Positions 5,219-5,337 of a DNA stretch of 5,337 bases are shown piece by piece. How positions within the stretch are numbered: the stretch's first letter is position 1; each line of letters begins with the position of its first letter. The stretch is from Endomicrobiia bacterium (lineage in GTDB: Bacteria > Elusimicrobiota > Endomicrobiia > Endomicrobiales > Endomicrobiaceae), in the NCBI GenBank assembly GCA_025998475.1, contig BNVZ01000093.1:1-5337 (forward strand), read 5' to 3'. The notes below the pieces were generated by a model. It was not told the DNA's origin. It did not search any database and saw only the letters and a list, made by a program, of their open reading frames with translations. Made by a program: the position numbers and the translations under genes.

Positions 5219-5337
5219 TCAGCAGTGGAAATTGAAGAGCTGTAATTGTTGCTGTGGATCTTTGACCCCCTGTTTAGCAACATAGCCCAAGAGTCCCTTC
5301 TGTTTCCTACTTGCTACTGCTGCAATAAAGTCATCGC
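5219..5337 (-). CDS. Possible C-terminal end of an unidentified protein, cut by the window edge
   Basis: On the - strand, 38 open codons run from 5335 to a TGA at 5221-5219. They begin DDFIAAVASRKQKGLLGYVA and continue with a Gln-rich stretch (DPQQQLQLFNF) near the end. The residue balance looks protein-like, and the codons (CAG, CTC, GGG, GTC) are richer in G and C than those of gyrA or gmhA, hinting at a different origin. I do not recognise the family. Only the sequence beyond 5337 can show whether the frame continues as a gene or is a short remnant. The gene would face gmhA tail to tail. Confidence 0.25.
   Translation of the reverse strand, partial: DDFIAAVASRKQKGLLGYVAKQGVKDPQQQLQLFNFHC

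Noticed and set aside
4903..5283. 126-codon - strand frame after gmhA
   Set aside because: It overlaps the well-supported end of gmhA, encodes no recognisable motif, and conflicts with the more protein-like frame at 5219-5335. Kept only as a comment on the region.

Overview
The window is an AT-rich stretch of bacterial chromosome. It carries the 3' end of a B12-dependent ribonucleotide reductase gene (nrdJ), a complete gyrA and a complete gmhA, all on the + strand. gmhA makes the first intermediate of ADP-heptose, so the host is very probably a Gram-negative, LPS-bearing bacterium. The low GC, the adenosylcobalamin-type reductase and the long gene-poor gaps with coding-like debris would suit a host-associated lineage undergoing genome reduction, for example an Elusimicrobia/Endomicrobium-type bacterium. 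That placement is an inference from style and was not tested by any search.

Layout. Positions 1-995 hold the C-terminal 330 residues of NrdJ, with a weak hairpin plus T-rich tail overlapping its stop codon. Positions 996-1747 are a 752-base gap, very A/T-rich in its first half. It has no convincing gene but much small-scale structure: inverted repeats, a perfect match to the DnaA-box consensus, several very short ORFs, an in-frame but interrupted coding-like stretch, and a candidate promoter followed by mutually exclusive stem-loops upstream of gyrA. Positions 1748-4276 hold gyrA (842 aa). Positions 4277-4407 are a short gap with a 13-base direct repeat. Positions 4408-4992 hold gmhA (194 aa from the preferred start). 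Positions 4993-5337 begin with a run of eight C and contain no confident gene. The last ~120 bases may encode, on the - strand, the C-terminus of a protein that continues past the window.

The three genes do not form one pathway. NrdJ makes deoxyribonucleotides and gyrase supercoils DNA (both replication-related), while GmhA feeds LPS core synthesis. gyrA and gmhA could be co-transcribed because I see no clear terminator between them. The most checkable observations are a glycine at the GyrA position equivalent to E. coli Asp87, where substitutions are linked to fluoroquinolone resistance, and a possible attenuator-like leader upstream of gyrA. I did not find a clearly new multi-gene system; the unexplained material is confined to the gap before gyrA and the 3' end of the window.
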